From Macrostomum hystrix (lineage: Eukaryota > Platyhelminthes > Macrostomidae): 64,000 bases of DNA. The position numbers and the translations under genes were made by a program. Position 1 is the stretch's first letter. Every line of letters begins with the position of its first letter. Where the stretch lies: positions 3,782,001-3,846,000 of the forward strand of contig CATNEN010000002.1 of assembly GCA_950097015.1 (NCBI GenBank). The letters are read 5' to 3'. Positions 62,015 through 64,000 of the stretch are shown one piece after another. Below the pieces are notes generated by a model that saw only the letters and a list, made by a program, of their open reading frames with translations, was not told where the DNA came from and searched no databases.

Positions 62015-64000
62015 GTGCAGGTAGTGGGTGAGACGTCAGTGGAGGCAGTGGGTGAGATGCCAGTGGAGGCAGTGGGTGAGATGCCAGTGGAGACAATCGG
62101 TGAGATGTCAGTGGAGGCAGTGGGTGAGATGCCAGTGGAGACAATAGGTGAGATGCCAGTGGAGACAATAGGTGAGATGCCAGTGGAGACAATAGGTGAG
62201 ATGCCAGTGGAGACAATAGGTCAGATGCCATTGGAGGCAGTGGGTGAGATGCCAGTGGAGGCAGTGGGTGAGATGCCAGTGGAGGCAGTGGGTGAGATGC
62301 CAGTGGAGACAATAGGTGAGATGCCAGTGGAGGCAGTGGGTGAGATGCCAGTGGAGACAATAGGTGAAATGCCAGTGGAGGCAGTGGGTGAGATGCCAGT
62401 GGAGGCAGTGGGTGAGATGCCAGTGGAGGCAGTGGGTGAGATGCCAGTGGAGACAATAGGTGAAATGCCAGTGGAGGCAGTGGGTGAGATGTCAGTGGAG
62501 GCAGTGGGTGAGATGCCAGTGGAGACAATAGGTGAGATGTCAGTGGAGGCAGTGGGTGAGATGCCAGTGGAAGCAGTGGGTGAGATGCCAGTGGAGACAA
62601 TAGGTGAGATGTCAGTGGAGGCAGTGGGTGAGATGCCAGTGAAAGCAGTGGGTGAGATGCCAGTGGAGACAATAGGTGAGATGCCAGTGGAAGCAGTGGG
62701 TGAGATGTCAGTGGAGACAATAGGTGAAATGCCAGTGGAGGCAGTGGGTGAGATGCCAGTGGAGGCAGTGGGTGAGATGCCAGTGGAGGCAGTGGGTGAG
62801 ATGCCAGTGGAGACAATAGGTGAGATGTCAGTGGAGGCAGTGGGTGAGATGCCAGTGAAGACAATAGGTGAGATGTCAGTGGAGGCAGTGGGTGAGATGC
62901 CAGTGGAGACAATAGGTGAGATGTCAGTGGAGGCAGTGGGTGAGATGTCAGTGGAAGCAGTGGGTGAGATGCCAGTGGAGGCAGTGGGTGAGATGCCAGT
63001 GGAGACAATAGGTGAGATGCCAGTAGAGGCAGTGGGTGAGATGCCAGTGGAAGCAGTGGGTGAGATGCCAGTGGAGACAATAGGTGAGATGTCAGTGGAG
63101 GCAGTGGGTGAGATGCCAGTGAAGACAATAGGTGAGATGTCAGTGGAGGCAGTGGGTGAGATGCCAGTGGAGACAATAGGTGAGATGTCAGTGGAGGCAG
63201 TGGGTGAGATGTCAGTGGAGGCAGTGGGTGAGATGTCAGTGGAAGCAGTGGGTGAGATGCCAGTGGAGACAATAGGTGAGATGTCAGTGGAGGCAGTGGG
63301 TGAGATGCCAGTGAAGGCAGTGGGTGAGATGCCAGTGGAGGCAGTGGGTGAGATGCCAGTGGAGACAATAGGTGAGATGCCAGTAGAGGCAGTGGGTGAG
63401 ATGCCAGTGGAAGCAGTGGGTGAGATGCCAGTGGAGACAATAGGTGAGATGTCAGTGGAGGCAGTGGGTGAGATGCCAGTGGAAGCAGTGGGTGAGATGC
63501 CAGTGGAGACAATAGGTGAAATGCCAGTGGAGGCAGTGGGTGAGATGCCAGTGGAGGCAGTGGGTGAGATGCCAGTGGAGACAATAGGTGAGATGTCAGT
63601 GGAGGCAGTGGGTGAGATGCCAGTGGAAGCAGTGGGTGAGATGCCAGTGGAGACAATAGGTGAGATGTCAGTGGAGGCAGTGGGTGAGATGCCAGTGGAG
63701 GCAGTGGGTGAGATGTCAGTGGAGGCAGTGGGTGAGATGCCAGTGGAAGCAGTGGGTGAGATGTCAGTGGAGACAATAGGTGAAATGCCAGTGGAGGCAG
63801 TGGGTGAGATGCCAGTGGAGGCAGTGGGTGAGATGCCAGTGGAGGCAGTGGGTGAGATGCCAGTGGAGACAATAGGTGAGATGCCAGTGGAGGCAGTGGG
63901 TGAGATGCCAGTGGAGGCAGTGGGTGAGATGCCAGTGGAGACAATAGGTGAGATGTCAGTGGAGGCAGTGGGTGAGATGTCAGTGGAGGCAGTGAGTGAG
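62015..64000 (+). repeat. 24-bp minisatellite running off the window
   Basis: About 83 units of 24 bp beginning gtgggtgagatgccagtgg with ggaggca or agacaata endings, mixed in longer-period patterns. The minus strand stays open for 647 codons (SPLASHPL repeats) because the period is a multiple of three; there is no domain or splice support. Confidence 0.96.

Overview
The window is nuclear DNA of an animal, probably a bilaterian invertebrate. The evidence is spliced genes with GT-AG introns, AATAAA polyadenylation signals, animal-type signalling genes (an insulin receptor substrate, an RZ-type RGS protein), tRNA-derived SINEs and an animal Ty3/gypsy LTR retrotransposon. I cannot name the phylum; a spiralian such as a flatworm is possible but not demonstrated.

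Layout. Five multi-exon genes fill the first 41 kb: an insulin receptor substrate (+, 850-13266, PH and PTB domains plus three YxxM motifs); a PHF20-like double-Tudor/C2H2/PHD chromatin reader (+, 22370-26497); a TMEM59-family membrane protein (+, 28337-30985); an NUDT2-type Ap4A hydrolase (+, 32589-33819); and an RGS17/19/20-type regulator with a cysteine string (-, 36104-40709, convergent with NUDT2). Exon junctions were read by hand from splice consensus and codon phase. All but one internal junction (IRS exon 3/4) close in frame at a canonical splice site. These genes are not an operon, and only IRS and RGS share a theme (signalling at the plasma membrane).

The last 23 kb is mostly satellite DNA: a 17/20-bp array of about 6 kb at 41.9-48.8 kb, then smaller arrays. 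At 53.3-57.6 kb lies a complete Ty3/gypsy element with identical-looking 238-bp LTRs, a 5-bp target duplication and one uninterrupted 1261-codon gag-pol frame. It is inserted at the edge of a 35-bp satellite. A 24-bp array runs off the right end.

The dominant feature is tandem repetition. By hand count, more than thirty separate arrays with units of 4-35 bp cover about 28 kb, over 40% of the window. Nearly every array has its own unit. Twelve of the fifteen resolved introns carry an array that begins within roughly 0-80 nt of the 5' splice site, while the exons stay conserved. One intronic 24-bp array (IRS intron 3) is open in the frame of the following exon and carries acceptor-like sites in the phase needed to join the preceding exon, so it may be partly translated. 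Many very long open frames in the window are artefacts of arrays whose unit lacks stop codons.
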